Positions 8,146 through 16,505 of a stretch of 64,000 bases of DNA are shown one piece after another. The translations under genes were made by a program, and so were the position numbers. Source of the stretch: UBA5336 sp964415675 (GTDB taxonomy: Bacteria > Pseudomonadota > Alphaproteobacteria > Caulobacterales > Hyphomonadaceae). How positions within the stretch are numbered: the first letter of the stretch is position 1; each line of letters starts with the position of its first letter. The DNA lies in the NCBI GenBank assembly GCA_964415675.1, contig CAYQBG010000010.1:62001-126000 (forward strand), given 5' to 3'. Under the pieces are notes generated by a model. The model made no database searches and was not told the DNA's origin. It saw only the letters and a program-made list of their open reading frames with translations.

Positions 8146-9306
8146 ATGAAGATCGAACTCGACCTTTCCGCCCGTGCGGCCAGCGCGCCGGCGCCGCGTG
8201 TGAATCTCGCCGGCCTGTCGCGCGGGGCGTTGCGCGAAGAGTTGATCGCATTTGGTATCGATCCGAAAAAGGCGAAGATGCGGGCCAGCCAGCTCTGGCG
8301 CTGGATCTGCCATTACGGCCTGACCGACTTTGACGCGATGACGGATGTCGCCAAGGGCCTGCGCGCTGAACTGGCCGCCACCTACCGGCTCGACCGGCCG
8401 GAGATTGCCGAGCACAAGGTTTCCGTCGACGGCACCCAGAAATGGCTCACCCGTTTCGCGCCCGGTGTCGAGGGCGAAAGCGTCTTTATTCCCGATGTTG
8501 CGCGGTCCGGCGCGCTTTGCGTTTCCAGCCAGGTCGGCTGCACGCTCAACTGCACCTTCTGCCATACGGGCACCCAGCGGCTGGTGCGCAACCTGACCGC
8601 TCAGGAAATCGTCGCGCAGGTCATGATCGCCCGAGATGCGCTGGGTGAATGGCCGACTTCGAACGAGAATCGCAAGCTTACCAATATCGTCTTCATGGGC
8701 ATGGGTGAGCCGCTCTACAATCTCGACAATGTGGCCGAGGCAATCGACACGATCAGCGATGGCGACGGCATCTCGATCTCGCGCCGGCGGATTACCGTGT
8801 CCACGGCGGGCGTGGCGCCTAAAATTCCGGAACTCGGGCAGCGCACCAGCGCGATGCTGGCCATCTCCCTGCATGCGGTGCGCGATGACCTTCGCGACGA
8901 GATCGTTCCGATCAACCGTAAATACGATCTCAAGACCCTGTTCGAGGCGATCCGCGCCTATCCCGACCTGTCGAATGCCAAGCGCGTGACTTTTGAGTAT
9001 GTCATGCTCAAGGATGTGAACGATAGCCTTGCGGAGGCGCGCGATCTTGTGAAACTGCTAAGGGGCCTGCCGTCCAAGATCAACCTCATCCCGTTCAATC
9101 CGTGGCCCGGCGCGCCTTATGAATGCTCAGACTGGGAGAGGATCGAGGCGTTTGCCGAAATCCTCAACCGTGCCGGCTATGCCTCCCCGATCCGCACGCC
9201 GCGCGGACGCGACATCTTTGCCGCTTGCGGGCAGCTGCGCTCGGAAAGTGTCAAGCAGAGCGCCGCGGACAAACGCCGCGCCGCGCAGGCCGCGGCGGCT
9301 GGCTGA
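8146..9306 (+). CDS. rlmN: Dual-specificity RNA methyltransferase RlmN
   Basis: Methylates C2 of A2503 in 23S rRNA (and A37 in some tRNAs) by a radical SAM mechanism. 386 residues. The cluster cysteines are C132-X3-C136-X2-C139 (CTLNCTFC); the mechanistic pair is C125 (LCVSSQ) and C361 (AACGQLR). VFMGMGEPLYN and ISLHAVRDDLRDEIVPINR are family hallmarks, and an N-terminal helical RNA-binding domain (MRASQLWRWI) is present. The C-terminus has a short Ala/Arg-rich tail. Stand-alone gene. Confidence 0.97.
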   Translation: MKIELDLSARAASAPAPRVNLAGLSRGALREELIAFGIDPKKAKMRASQLWRWICHYGLTDFDAMTDVAKGLRAELAATYRLDRPEIAEHKVSVDGTQKWLTRFAPGVEGESVFIPDVARSGALCVSSQVGCTLNCTFCHTGTQRLVRNLTAQEIVAQVMIARDALGEWPTSNENRKLTNIVFMGMGEPLYNLDNVAEAIDTISDGDGISISRRRITVSTAGVAPKIPELGQRTSAMLAISLHAVRDDLRDEIVPINRKYDLKTLFEAIRAYPDLSNAKRVTFEYVMLKDVNDSLAEARDLVKLLRGLPSKINLIPFNPWPGAPYECSDWERIEAFAEILNRAGYASPIRTPRGRDIFAACGQLRSESVKQSAADKRRAAQAAAAG

Positions 9307-9376
9307 GCGGCCCGGGACCGGCTAAGCTCCCGAGGAGCGCCGTGCACCAAAGACATGGCGAACACGGGAGGAAACC

Positions 9377-9742
9377 ATGCTGAAACTTGTCTATTGCATT
9401 GCGCGGCGCGCTGAACTGTCGCCGGAGGAATTCCGGCGCACCTGGCTGGAGGATCATGGCCCGCTGGTCAGACGCTATGCTGAAGCCATTCGCGCGGTCC
9501 GCTATGTCCAGAGCCATACTGGCGAGGATGACCTGAACGCGGCCTTCATCGAGGGGCGTGGCCTCAAACTGCCTTATGACGGGATCACCGAGGTCTGGTT
9601 CCGCTCGCGCACCGACATGGAGAAAGGGATGGCGAGCGAGGAAGGCCGAAAAGCCGCAGCGGCGCTGCAGGAAGATGAGGCGCGGTTTATCGATTTTTCC
9701 AGATCCTGCGTGTTCATGACGGTTGAGCACGAGATTTTCTGA
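9377..9742 (+). CDS. EthD-domain (dimeric alpha/beta barrel) protein
   Basis: 121 residues that fit the EthD branch of the dimeric alpha-beta barrel superfamily: MLKLVYCIARRAELSPEEFRRTWLEDHGPLVRRY is the typical opening, and YDGITEVWF in the centre and FIDFSRSCVFMTVEHEIF at the end supply the remaining strands. A GGAGG lies seven bases upstream of the ATG. EthD proteins support degradation of ethers in some organisms but most homologues have no known role; nothing next to it suggests a pathway. Confidence 0.8.
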   Translation: MLKLVYCIARRAELSPEEFRRTWLEDHGPLVRRYAEAIRAVRYVQSHTGEDDLNAAFIEGRGLKLPYDGITEVWFRSRTDMEKGMASEEGRKAAAALQEDEARFIDFSRSCVFMTVEHEIF

Positions 9743-9788
9743 CCGAGCCCGGGGGGTGGGTTAGGGTGATGTCTCCTCCCGCCCGTAT

Positions 9789-9809
9789 GTCCCGGGCCTG
9801 ACCCGGGAC
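9789..9809. repeat. GTCCCGGG palindrome in intergenic region
   Basis: Arms GTCCCGGG (9789-9796) and CCCGGGAC (9802-9809) with a five-base loop. No T-tract follows on either strand, so it is not an obvious terminator. It resembles the short GC-rich intergenic palindromes common in alphaproteobacterial genomes. Confidence 0.5.
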
Positions 9810-9873
9810 CTTTCTGCAGTCTCGCTCCCAATCCGGCGCGCGGCGGAGGGCCGGGTGCGTCGGCTGCGGGGAG

Positions 9874-9901
9874 GCCCCGGCTCTTCGGCCGGGGAAGCGG
9901 G
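9874..9901. repeat. Intergenic palindromic element, copy 1
   Basis: A 28-base element with hairpin arms at 9875-9881 and 9888-9894 around a TCTTCG loop. It matches the element at 10459-10486 in 26 of 28 positions. Both copies lie in the same gap between the EthD and DinB genes. Confidence 0.55.
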
Positions 9902-10198
9902 TCATACTCTCGCCGGCTGTCTGGCAAAGCGCCGCAATCCGGCCCGCCTTTCAGCGTCCGGTCGCTCGGATTGGCCCCTGAGGAGAGGGGCCCGGCGCGG
10001 AAGTGTCCCGGACGCTTCCATGAGTATAGCGCTTGAGCGAGTCTTCGAAGTGTCACCGGACACTTTCCGCGCCGCAGGAGGCGTCTTCACGGACTTCTGG
10101 TTCCGCCCGGGTCCTGTGCGCCTTCGGAAACGAACCAACGACGCCGTGGGGGTGCGAATCCGCCGGGATTTGTCCCGGCATCCGGACTGGTTCCGCCA

Positions 10199-10233
10199 GC
10201 CATATGCCAGGCCGTTACCCCTGGGCATATGGC
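10199..10233. repeat. 10-bp perfect inverted repeat (GCCATATGCC)
   Basis: Arms GCCATATGCC (10199-10208) and GGCATATGGC (10224-10233) with a 15-base loop. Each arm is itself nearly palindromic around CATATG. Its position in the middle of a non-coding region with other hairpins suggests RNA structure rather than a protein-binding site, but this is inference. Confidence 0.5.
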
Positions 10234-10458
10234 GTGAAACCTCCCGCACCTCCCCGCAAAGCCGAACGGCCGACCCGGCCCCAGACGGGGAAGATGGGTG
10301 TATTATGGCTTAAATTTTCAGGTGTGGGACAGGGGCGGGCCTGTCCACAGAGTTCAGTGTTTGCCCCAATTCCGCATTCCCGGACGAAGCGAAGCGCAGA
10401 TCAGGGACCTCCCGCGACAAGCTCTTTGCTCTTGCAGGATGTCAAACAACAGGATGAA

Positions 10459-10486
10459 GCCCCGGCTCTTCGGCCAGGGATGCGGG
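10459..10486. repeat. Intergenic palindromic element, copy 2
   Basis: Second copy of the element at 9874-9901, same orientation, 26 of 28 bases identical, the first 17 without a mismatch. It lies just beyond the stop codon of the minus-strand DinB gene. Confidence 0.55.
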
Positions 10487-10524
10487 CGCTCAGGAGACGC
10501 AAGGGGGATATCGCGCCCGCTTCC

Positions 10525-11034
10525 TCAGGCTTGCGGCGGCATGAGAAAGAGGTCGGTATCGTCAGGCGTTACGCCAAGCCCTGTGAGCAGCGCGTGAGCC
10601 TGGCCTCGATGGTGGGTCTGGTGATTGAAAAAATGAGTCGCCAGTCTCCAGGCTGGCTGGGTCGCGGTCCGGGTGCCGGCGACATTCGACCATGTGAAAT
10701 CTGCCGCGAGCCAGGTTTCGGTCACCTTGCCCGCCCAGACAGAGATCTCTTCGTCGAACGCGACGCGTTCGCGTTTCAATCTTTCCCAGTCCTGATAGGC
10801 GCTGCCCTTGCCCTGCCTGTCTTCGGGAGAGGTTGGCGGCGTGCCGGCGAACCGGTTCATCCAGACGCGATCAGCCCACAGGATATGGGCCAGCGTTGTG
10901 TGGAGCGAGCCAAAATAAGCGCCCCGGTCTTCGCGCCGCGCCATGTCGGACAAAGTGTCCGCCGATGCGTAGATCGACCGGTTCTGCCAGCGATTGTATT
11001 GCGCCATCAGTCGGACATGCTGCGGAGAAATCAT
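10525..11034 (-). CDS. DinB family protein
   Basis: 169 residues from the ATG at 11034 (MISPQHVRLMAQYNRWQN). DinB proteins are four-helix bundles with a three-histidine metal site. Here the histidines are in LHTTLAHILWADRVW (around residue 45) and THFFNHQTHHRGQAHALL (around 137-146), the standard spacing. Family members include mycothiol- and bacillithiol-dependent transferases and many uncharacterised hydrolase-like proteins; in proteobacteria the role is usually unknown. An alternative start four residues upstream is possible. Confidence 0.9.
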   Translation of the reverse strand: MISPQHVRLMAQYNRWQNRSIYASADTLSDMARREDRGAYFGSLHTTLAHILWADRVWMNRFAGTPPTSPEDRQGKGSAYQDWERLKRERVAFDEEISVWAGKVTETWLAADFTWSNVAGTRTATQPAWRLATHFFNHQTHHRGQAHALLTGLGVTPDDTDLFLMPPQA

Positions 11035-11208
11035 TCGATCAATCAACCCTGTTCGCGCCCAGACTGCAAGCTGGAAGGGGCCAATCGGAACTGGCCGTCC
11101 CGGCGCCAGCTCCTGACCCCTTAGCTGCTCATGGCCGCGCAGCGGCCGGGATGTTATCCTTCAAAAGCGACCGGACTGCGCCGGCGCTGCAGCCTGTCAG
11201 GTGCCACA

Positions 11209-11562
11209 ATGAGCAAAGACCCGGAACCGGAAGAGCTTGCACGTGTTTTTCGCGGGCGGCTGGAGGCGGAGCAGCGTGAGCTGGACGGGCTGAGCGAGAC
11301 CACGGGTGAGGATCGCAAGCCCGTCGCGCTGGACCAGCAGAGTGTTGGCCGCGTCTCGCGGATGGATTCGCTGCAGGTGCAGGCCATGGCGCAGGCAGCC
11401 GAGGGGCGCCGGCAGCTGCGCCGCCGGCGGGTCGGCGCCGCGCTGGTGCGCATGGATGAGGGCGAGTTCGGCTATTGCGCCGAATGCGGGGAATTTATCG
11501 GTTTGAAACGCCTGGAGGTGGACCCGACCGTGATCCGCTGTGTCGATTGCGAAACGGGCTGA
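11209..11562 (+). CDS. TraR/DksA-type C4 zinc finger protein
   Basis: 117 residues from the ATG at 11209. The C-terminal zinc finger is C90-X2-C93-X17-C111-X2-C114 (YCAECGEFI...RCVDCETG), preceded by a charged helical part. DksA-family proteins enter the RNA polymerase secondary channel; this protein is shorter than true DksA, lacks the DXXDXA coiled-coil tip motif, and is closer to the short TraR/YbiI-like proteins. Whether it acts on RNA polymerase is not known. Convergent with tag. Confidence 0.85.
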   Translation: MSKDPEPEELARVFRGRLEAEQRELDGLSETTGEDRKPVALDQQSVGRVSRMDSLQVQAMAQAAEGRRQLRRRRVGAALVRMDEGEFGYCAECGEFIGLKRLEVDPTVIRCVDCETG

Positions 11563-11626
11563 TCCGTCCAGCCTGTCCCGGCGGCGCTCGTGTGCGGCGT
11601 TGCGGTGGCGTTTTCGCATCGCGCGC

Positions 11627-12217
11627 TCATGCGCCCGTCTCCCTGATCTCATGATAGCGCGGGCAGCGGGTTTCATGATCATTGACGAGGCCGACCGCCT
11701 GCATCCATGCATACACGATCACGGGCCCTGCGAATTTGAAGCCGCGCTGCCTGAGCGCTTTCGACACGGTTTCCGACAGTGCGGTCTTCGCCGGGACATT
11801 CTTCCAGTGGTCAAGCCGGCCATCAATGGGCTGGCCATCGACAAAGCCCCAGCACCAGTCGGCGAAATCCTCGCCGCGTTCGGCCATGTCCAGATAGGCT
11901 CGCGCATTGCCGATCACGGCCTGGGTCTTTTTCGGGCTGCGGATGATGCCGGGATTGGTCAGCGCCTTTTCGATGCGCGCGGTGTCCCAGCGCACCAACC
12001 TGTGCGGCACGAACCCTTCGAATTCTTCCAGTATCGTCTCGCGCTTGCGCAGGATCGTGATCCAGGCCAGGCCGGCCTGCATGCCGTCCAGCATCAGCTT
12101 GGCGAACAGCGCCTCGCCATCGCGCACGGGCACGCCCCATTCGGTGTCATGATAGGCGCGGTAGAGCGCGTCATTCAAAGGCGCCCAGCCGCAGGGGATC
12201 TCGCGGGCTTTATCCAT
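11627..12217 (-). CDS. tag: DNA-3-methyladenine glycosylase I
   Basis: Removes 3-methyladenine from alkylated DNA. 196 residues in the usual range. The amino end (IPCGWAPLNDALYRAYHDTEWGVP) supplies zinc ligands C9 and H23; the other two come from the C-terminal NDHETRCPRYH. The helix-hairpin-helix-like core includes SWITILRKRE-type sequence (AWITILRKRETILEEFEGF) and a long NPGIIRSPKKTQAVIGNARAYL segment. It overlaps ygfZ by eight bases and is co-transcribed with it. Confidence 0.96.
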   Translation of the reverse strand: MDKAREIPCGWAPLNDALYRAYHDTEWGVPVRDGEALFAKLMLDGMQAGLAWITILRKRETILEEFEGFVPHRLVRWDTARIEKALTNPGIIRSPKKTQAVIGNARAYLDMAERGEDFADWCWGFVDGQPIDGRLDHWKNVPAKTALSETVSKALRQRGFKFAGPVIVYAWMQAVGLVNDHETRCPRYHEIRETGA

Positions 12218-13025
12218 CTGGCATCTGCGCGGCGACTTCTTCTTCCAGCCAGGCGGGAAGCTGCAACTCGGCTACGACCCCGCCGGCTTCCAGCGCGATC
12301 TCCTGCGCGCGGGCCTTCGCAAGCCGGTCGATGCGAATGCGGGCCAGGCCGCGATTGTCCTGCGCGCTTGTGATTTCGCCGAGTGTCGAGCCGCCGGCTG
12401 TCACGCTGGCGCCGGGCGCGACCCCCTCGCCGGAAATCGCCATGGTGCGACGGCGCACATTGCCGCGCCTGTGCATGCGGCTGACGACTTCCTGGCCGAC
12501 AAAACAGCCCTTTTTCAGGTCAACCCCGCCGAGCTGGTCCATATTGATATCGGAGGGGAACACTTCGGCAGATGTGAAATCCTCGCCGAACTCTGCGATG
12601 CCGGCTGCGAGCCGCACCTTGCGCCAGTCCGCTGAGGCGTCGCCGGCAGTTTCGCCGGCCGGCAGGATGGTGCGGGCGGGCAGGTCGTCGCTGCGCGGGT
12701 CGCCATGTCCTGCCGGGTCAAGGGCGATGGCGAGATCGTCGCGCGGCGTGATCTCCACTTCGGCGCGCAGCCGGAACAGTTTCAGCCGTCTGGCCAGGTC
12801 TTCAGCGCCGGCGGCAGCGACATCAATGAGGACGCCGGAGCCGGTGCGCAGGGCGAGATAATCGGCCACAAGTTTGCCCTGTGGCGTCAGGAGCGCGCCA
12901 TATCGGGCCTCACCCCCGGCCCAGTCATGCGTGTTGTTGGTGACGAGGCGCTCCAGGAGCGCGAGCGTATCGGGTCCTTCAAGTGCGATGATCGTGCGGG
13001 CAGGCAGGCGGATGGGTTCGGTCAT
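12210..13025 (-). CDS. ygfZ: Folate-binding protein YgfZ
   Basis: 271 residues related to the glycine cleavage T-protein. The family signature KGCFVGQE is present with its conserved cysteine at residue 174. YgfZ uses tetrahydrofolate to support the assembly or repair of some iron-sulfur enzymes, including the tRNA methylthiolase MiaB and other radical SAM proteins; two radical SAM genes (hemW, rlmN) lie within 7 kb, although that closeness may be chance. First gene of the ygfZ-tag pair on the minus strand. Confidence 0.93.
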   Translation of the reverse strand: MTEPIRLPARTIIALEGPDTLALLERLVTNNTHDWAGGEARYGALLTPQGKLVADYLALRTGSGVLIDVAAAGAEDLARRLKLFRLRAEVEITPRDDLAIALDPAGHGDPRSDDLPARTILPAGETAGDASADWRKVRLAAGIAEFGEDFTSAEVFPSDINMDQLGGVDLKKGCFVGQEVVSRMHRRGNVRRRTMAISGEGVAPGASVTAGGSTLGEITSAQDNRGLARIRIDRLAKARAQEIALEAGGVVAELQLPAWLEEEVAAQMPDG

Positions 13026-13080
13026 ACCCGGGATTTAGCAGACCTGTCGCTGTAAGGGAGTCCCATAGCCGGTTTTCCGG

Positions 13081-14382
13081 TTATAGCGGCAGTCTCATTC
13101 GCACGCGCAGCCCGCCCAGAGGACTGTCCTCCAGATATACATCGCCGCCGTGGGCGCGGGCGGTGTCGCGTGCCAGGCCAAGCCCCAGGCCCGTACCCGG
13201 CGTCACGCGCGAGCGGGCTCCATCAAGGCGCGTGAAGGGCTTGAAGGCCTCTTCGCGCAGGTCAGGCGCCACGCCCGGTCCGTCATCATCGATGAGGATA
13301 TCGACAGCGCGGGGGCCCGGCCTGAGACAGACCTGCACCGTCTCACCATATGCGGTGGCGTTGCTCAGGAGATTCGACAGGCACCGGCGCAGGGCCAGCG
13401 GGCGCGCGAAGACGGTCGCCTCAGCCAGGTCATCCAGCTGGATGGGGACATCGAAACGCCCGGCGACAACGCGTAGCATGCCTGTCAGGTCTACAGTTTC
13501 GGCGCTTTCCAGCTCTTCGCCGCGCGCAAAGGCGAGATATTCGGCCAGCATGGCCTCCATCTCCTCGATATCCTGTCGCGCCGCCTCGATATCCGGGGCA
13601 TCGTCCATCATCGCCAGTTGCAGTTTCAGGCGGGTCAGCGGCGTGCGCAGGTCATGGCTGACCCCGGCCAGCAGGGCGGTGCGCTGTTCAGCGAATGCCG
13701 TCAGCCGGGCGCGCATATCCATCACAGCGCGGGCGGCATCGCGCACCTCAGTGGCACCCGACGGGCGGAAACCGGGCAGTTCCCGCCCGCGCCCATAGGC
13801 CGTGGCCGCTTCGGTCAGGCGCAGGATCGAGCGGACCTGGTTTCTCAGGAATCCGAATGCGAGGGCCAGCATGAACAGCGCGCCCAGAAGCACCCAGACA
13901 ATGGTGAAATGCGTGTTGGCGGCAAGCGCCCGCTTGCGGTCGATCAGGACGCGGACGGCCCCTTTCGTGCGGGGGCTGCGAAAATCGAGGACAGCGGCTC
14001 CTTCAATCGCGCGGACCTCAACCTCGGCCTCAATGAAATTATGCATCTGCTGGCGCAGGACGCGACCATAGCGGAAGCTTTCCTGCGCATCGCCGGGAAA
14101 GTCCATTCCGCCAGTATACCGGCAGTCAAGCTCCAGGCCGAGCTGATTGGCGAGCACCCTCTCTTGAGCAAATTCCTGGTCCGGTCTTGTGCACTGGCGG
14201 ATGATGAGACCGACCTCACGCGCAATGGACTGGGAAAGCTTCTCGTTCACCGCGCTGATATGCTCGCGATAATAATAGACGGTGGTAATCGCAAAGATCG
14301 CAAGTACGGGCACTGCGACAAGCATGGCGAGCCGGGCATAGAGCCCGCGTGGCGTGAAGTTTCGAAGACGGAAACGGCTCAT
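13081..14382 (-). CDS. EnvZ-like sensor histidine kinase
   Basis: 433 residues. Two membrane spans (about 18-38 and 160-178) enclose a 120-residue periplasmic region; a HAMP-like linker follows, then the dimerisation box GVSHDLRTPLTRLKL with the phospho-accepting H243, and an ATPase domain with NLLSNATAYG (N box), DDDGPGV (G1) and GTGLGLGLA (G2). The periplasmic part holds two cysteines, C64 and C87, which could form a disulfide or bind a ligand. It is the third gene of a MarR/response-regulator/kinase operon (26-base gap to the regulator). The signal sensed is unknown. Confidence 0.93.
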   Translation of the reverse strand: MSRFRLRNFTPRGLYARLAMLVAVPVLAIFAITTVYYYREHISAVNEKLSQSIAREVGLIIRQCTRPDQEFAQERVLANQLGLELDCRYTGGMDFPGDAQESFRYGRVLRQQMHNFIEAEVEVRAIEGAAVLDFRSPRTKGAVRVLIDRKRALAANTHFTIVWVLLGALFMLALAFGFLRNQVRSILRLTEAATAYGRGRELPGFRPSGATEVRDAARAVMDMRARLTAFAEQRTALLAGVSHDLRTPLTRLKLQLAMMDDAPDIEAARQDIEEMEAMLAEYLAFARGEELESAETVDLTGMLRVVAGRFDVPIQLDDLAEATVFARPLALRRCLSNLLSNATAYGETVQVCLRPGPRAVDILIDDDGPGVAPDLREEAFKPFTRLDGARSRVTPGTGLGLGLARDTARAHGGDVYLEDSPLGGLRVRMRLPL

Positions 14383-14408
14383 GGGACTGTATGGCTTATC
14401 CTGCAGGC

Positions 14409-15083
14409 TCAGTCGACGACCAGCCGGTAACCAACACCACGTACGGTTTGCAGGTGCACCGGCTGGCGCGGGTCGGGCTCGATCTTGCGTCGCAGGCGCG
14501 TGACCTGGACATCGACGGCGCGCTCCAGCCCCGCCGATGTGGCGCGCGCCAGCTCGTCACGGCTGACCGGTTCGCCAACGCTCTGCGCAAGGCGCGACAG
14601 GAGCTGAACTTCTGATTCCGTCAGGCGGACATTCCGCGTCCCATCGCTGAGCAGGCCGCGTTCGGGGTCGAATTCGAGACCTGACAGCCGTAGACGGACG
14701 GCACTGTCGCTATCACGGGCGGACCGGCGCAGGATGGCCGATACGCGCAATTCCAGTTCCTGCGGGTCGAAGGGCTTGGCGAGATAATCATCAGCCCCGC
14801 GCCGGAGGCCTTCGATCCGGTCCTCAGCCATGCCGCGCGCGGTCAGCAGCAGGACGGGTGTGTCCGACGCCGAACGGATGCCTGACAGGAGAGACAATCC
14901 GTCTTCTCCCGGCATCATGATATCGAGAATGGCCAGATCGAAACTCAGCGTCTGCATCATCCGCCGGGCGGTGGCGGCATCCCGGGCCGATGTCACCAGA
15001 TAGCCGGCCTTGATCAGATACCGCTTCAGGAGATCGCGGATACGGTCATCATCATCGACGACAAGAAGGTGGAAGTCACTCAT
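14409..15083 (-). CDS. petR: OmpR-family response regulator (PetR-like)
   Basis: 224 residues: a receiver domain with acidic pocket VDDDD, phospho-acceptor D54 (LDIMMPGEDG), T81 and K103 (AKPFD), followed by an OmpR/PhoB winged helix (VRLTESEVQLLSRLAQ and a C-terminal TVRGVGYRLV hairpin). The genes of MarR protein, regulator and kinase in this order match the petP-petR group known from Rhodobacter, where they lie near the bc1 genes; no bc1 genes are in this window, so the symbol is by resemblance only. Start codon overlaps the MarR stop by four bases. Confidence 0.88.
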   Translation of the reverse strand: MSDFHLLVVDDDDRIRDLLKRYLIKAGYLVTSARDAATARRMMQTLSFDLAILDIMMPGEDGLSLLSGIRSASDTPVLLLTARGMAEDRIEGLRRGADDYLAKPFDPQELELRVSAILRRSARDSDSAVRLRLSGLEFDPERGLLSDGTRNVRLTESEVQLLSRLAQSVGEPVSRDELARATSAGLERAVDVQVTRLRRKIEPDPRQPVHLQTVRGVGYRLVVD

Positions 15084-15568
15084 TTTTGCAACGCCTCCAG
15101 AAGACAGCGTGCGCCCGCGACCTGGTCTGGCCCGGCTTCCCGATAGGCCTGTTTCAGGCGCTCGCGCATTGCGGCGGCAATCGGGGCGGTGAGCGCGTCG
15201 CCTGATGGTGACAGGGCGAGCTGTCTCTGGCGGCGATCCTGTCCGGCGCGCGGGCGTTCGATCAGGCCGCGTTCATCCAGTGAACCGAGGATGCGGGCGA
15301 GCGTCGGCACGGTGGCTGCGATCCGTTCACGCAACTGGCCGACACTCAGACCGGGCTGGTAGCGAATCGCCAGGAGCGCCTGCATCTCGCTGCGTGAAAG
15401 ATCTGCGGCCAGGCGCGCCGTTTCGGCGGCAGCGGCCAGGGCGCGCTCACCGGCCAGGATCAGGCCGACCCCGCGGTCGAGCTCCTCATCGCGAAGGTAG
15501 AGTCTCGGGTCCGTGGAGGCCTGTGTGTCGCTTTTGTTTGAACCAGGTGAGTTGACTTCATTGGGCAT
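15080..15568 (-). CDS. petP: MarR-family regulator (PetP-like)
   Basis: 162 residues from the ATG at 15568 (MPNEVNSPGSNK). The winged-helix core is LSRSEMQALLAIRYQPGLSVGQLRERI, with wing ERPRAGQDRRQRQLALSPSG, typical of MarR proteins that bind palindromic operators as dimers. It is the first gene of the operon and overlaps the response regulator by four bases; the promoter lies in the 52-base gap shared with the divergent aminotransferase gene, so it may control both. Name by synteny with petP, not proven. Confidence 0.82.
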   Translation of the reverse strand: MPNEVNSPGSNKSDTQASTDPRLYLRDEELDRGVGLILAGERALAAAAETARLAADLSRSEMQALLAIRYQPGLSVGQLRERIAATVPTLARILGSLDERGLIERPRAGQDRRQRQLALSPSGDALTAPIAAAMRERLKQAYREAGPDQVAGARCLLEALQK

Positions 15569-15620
15569 CCTCTGAGAATGCCCGTTCAAACGATAACAGC
15601 GCAAGCGGAGAACGCTGCAA

Positions 15621-16505
15621 ATGGATTTCATCCCCTTCGACGACCGGGACGGCTATATCTGGATGGATGGCGAGTTTCGCGCCTGGCGCGATGCCAAGGT
15701 TCATGTCCTCACCCATGGGCTTCATTATGCCTCCTGCGTCTTTGAGGGGGAGCGGTCGTATAATGGCAAGGTGTTCCGCTCGCTCGATCATTCGAAACGT
15801 CTGGAAAATTCAGCGCGCATTCTCGATTTCGAACTGCCCTTCAGTGTCGAAGAAATCGAGGACGCCAAGGCCGAAGCGCTGGCGAAGGCCGGGCTGGAGA
15901 GCGCTTATGTGCGCGTCGTGGCCTGGCGCGGGGCTGAGAAAATGGGGCTGTCGGCGCAGGACAATACGATCCATCTCGCCATTGCGGCCTGGGAATGGGG
16001 CGATTATTTCGACAACAAGATGGCCGGGATCAAGCTGACCAATGCCCAGTGGAAGCGGCCTTCGCCGGAAACCGCGCCGCATGATGCAAAAGCCGCCGGG
16101 CTCTACATGATCTGCACCATGTCGAAACATGCCGCCGAGCGGGCCGGCTATGCTGACGCTCTGATGCTTGATTATCGCGGCCAGATTGCCGAGGCGACGG
16201 GCGCGAATATCTTTTTCGTGCGCGACGGCGTGCTGCATACGCCGACGCCGGACTGTTTCCTGAATGGCCTGACCCGACAGACCGTGATCTCTCTGGCCAG
16301 ACAGCGCCAGATCGACGTGGTCGAGCGCGCGATCATGCCGGACGAACTGCCGACTTTCTCTGAATGTTTCATCACCGGATCGGCCGCCGAAGTGACCCCG
16401 GTCAATGAAATTGCCGGCCAGGCCTTCAAGCCGGCCGAGATGACCGAAATGCTGGTCGGGGACTATGATGATGTCGTGAATGGCAGAACCGCCCTGCCGA
16501 AATAA
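15621..16505 (+). CDS. ilvE: Branched-chain amino acid aminotransferase
   Basis: Transfers amino groups between 2-oxoglutarate/glutamate and the 2-oxo acids of leucine, isoleucine and valine. 294 residues, fold-type IV PLP enzyme. The PLP lysine is K157 in HDAKAAGLY; FEGERSYNGKVFRSLDHSKRL near the start and AEATGANIFFV and ITGSAAEVTPVNEI are family segments. Divergent from the petP-like operon; the same neighbourhood is found in many alphaproteobacteria. Confidence 0.93.
   Translation: MDFIPFDDRDGYIWMDGEFRAWRDAKVHVLTHGLHYASCVFEGERSYNGKVFRSLDHSKRLENSARILDFELPFSVEEIEDAKAEALAKAGLESAYVRVVAWRGAEKMGLSAQDNTIHLAIAAWEWGDYFDNKMAGIKLTNAQWKRPSPETAPHDAKAAGLYMICTMSKHAAERAGYADALMLDYRGQIAEATGANIFFVRDGVLHTPTPDCFLNGLTRQTVISLARQRQIDVVERAIMPDELPTFSECFITGSAAEVTPVNEIAGQAFKPAEMTEMLVGDYDDVVNGRTALPK

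Larger units (their letters stand above)
9743..10524. other. 780-base non-coding region rich in short hairpins
   Basis: No reading frame here has family resemblance or a convincing ribosome binding site. Perfect or near-perfect hairpins include 9789-9809 (8-bp arms), 9875-9894 (7-bp arms), 9999-10019 (10-bp arms with one G-T), 10048-10065 (7-bp arms) and 10199-10233 (10-bp arms). A 28-base element occurs twice. It could hold a structured RNA gene that I cannot name, or a cluster of intergenic palindromic repeats. I checked by eye for the hallmarks of tmRNA, RNase P RNA and SRP RNA and did not find them. Confidence 0.5.

Noticed and set aside
10033..11124. 363-codon plus-strand frame from the hairpin region into the DinB gene
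   Set aside because: Its right half is antisense to a well-conserved DinB protein and its left half is low-complexity and Pro/Arg-rich.
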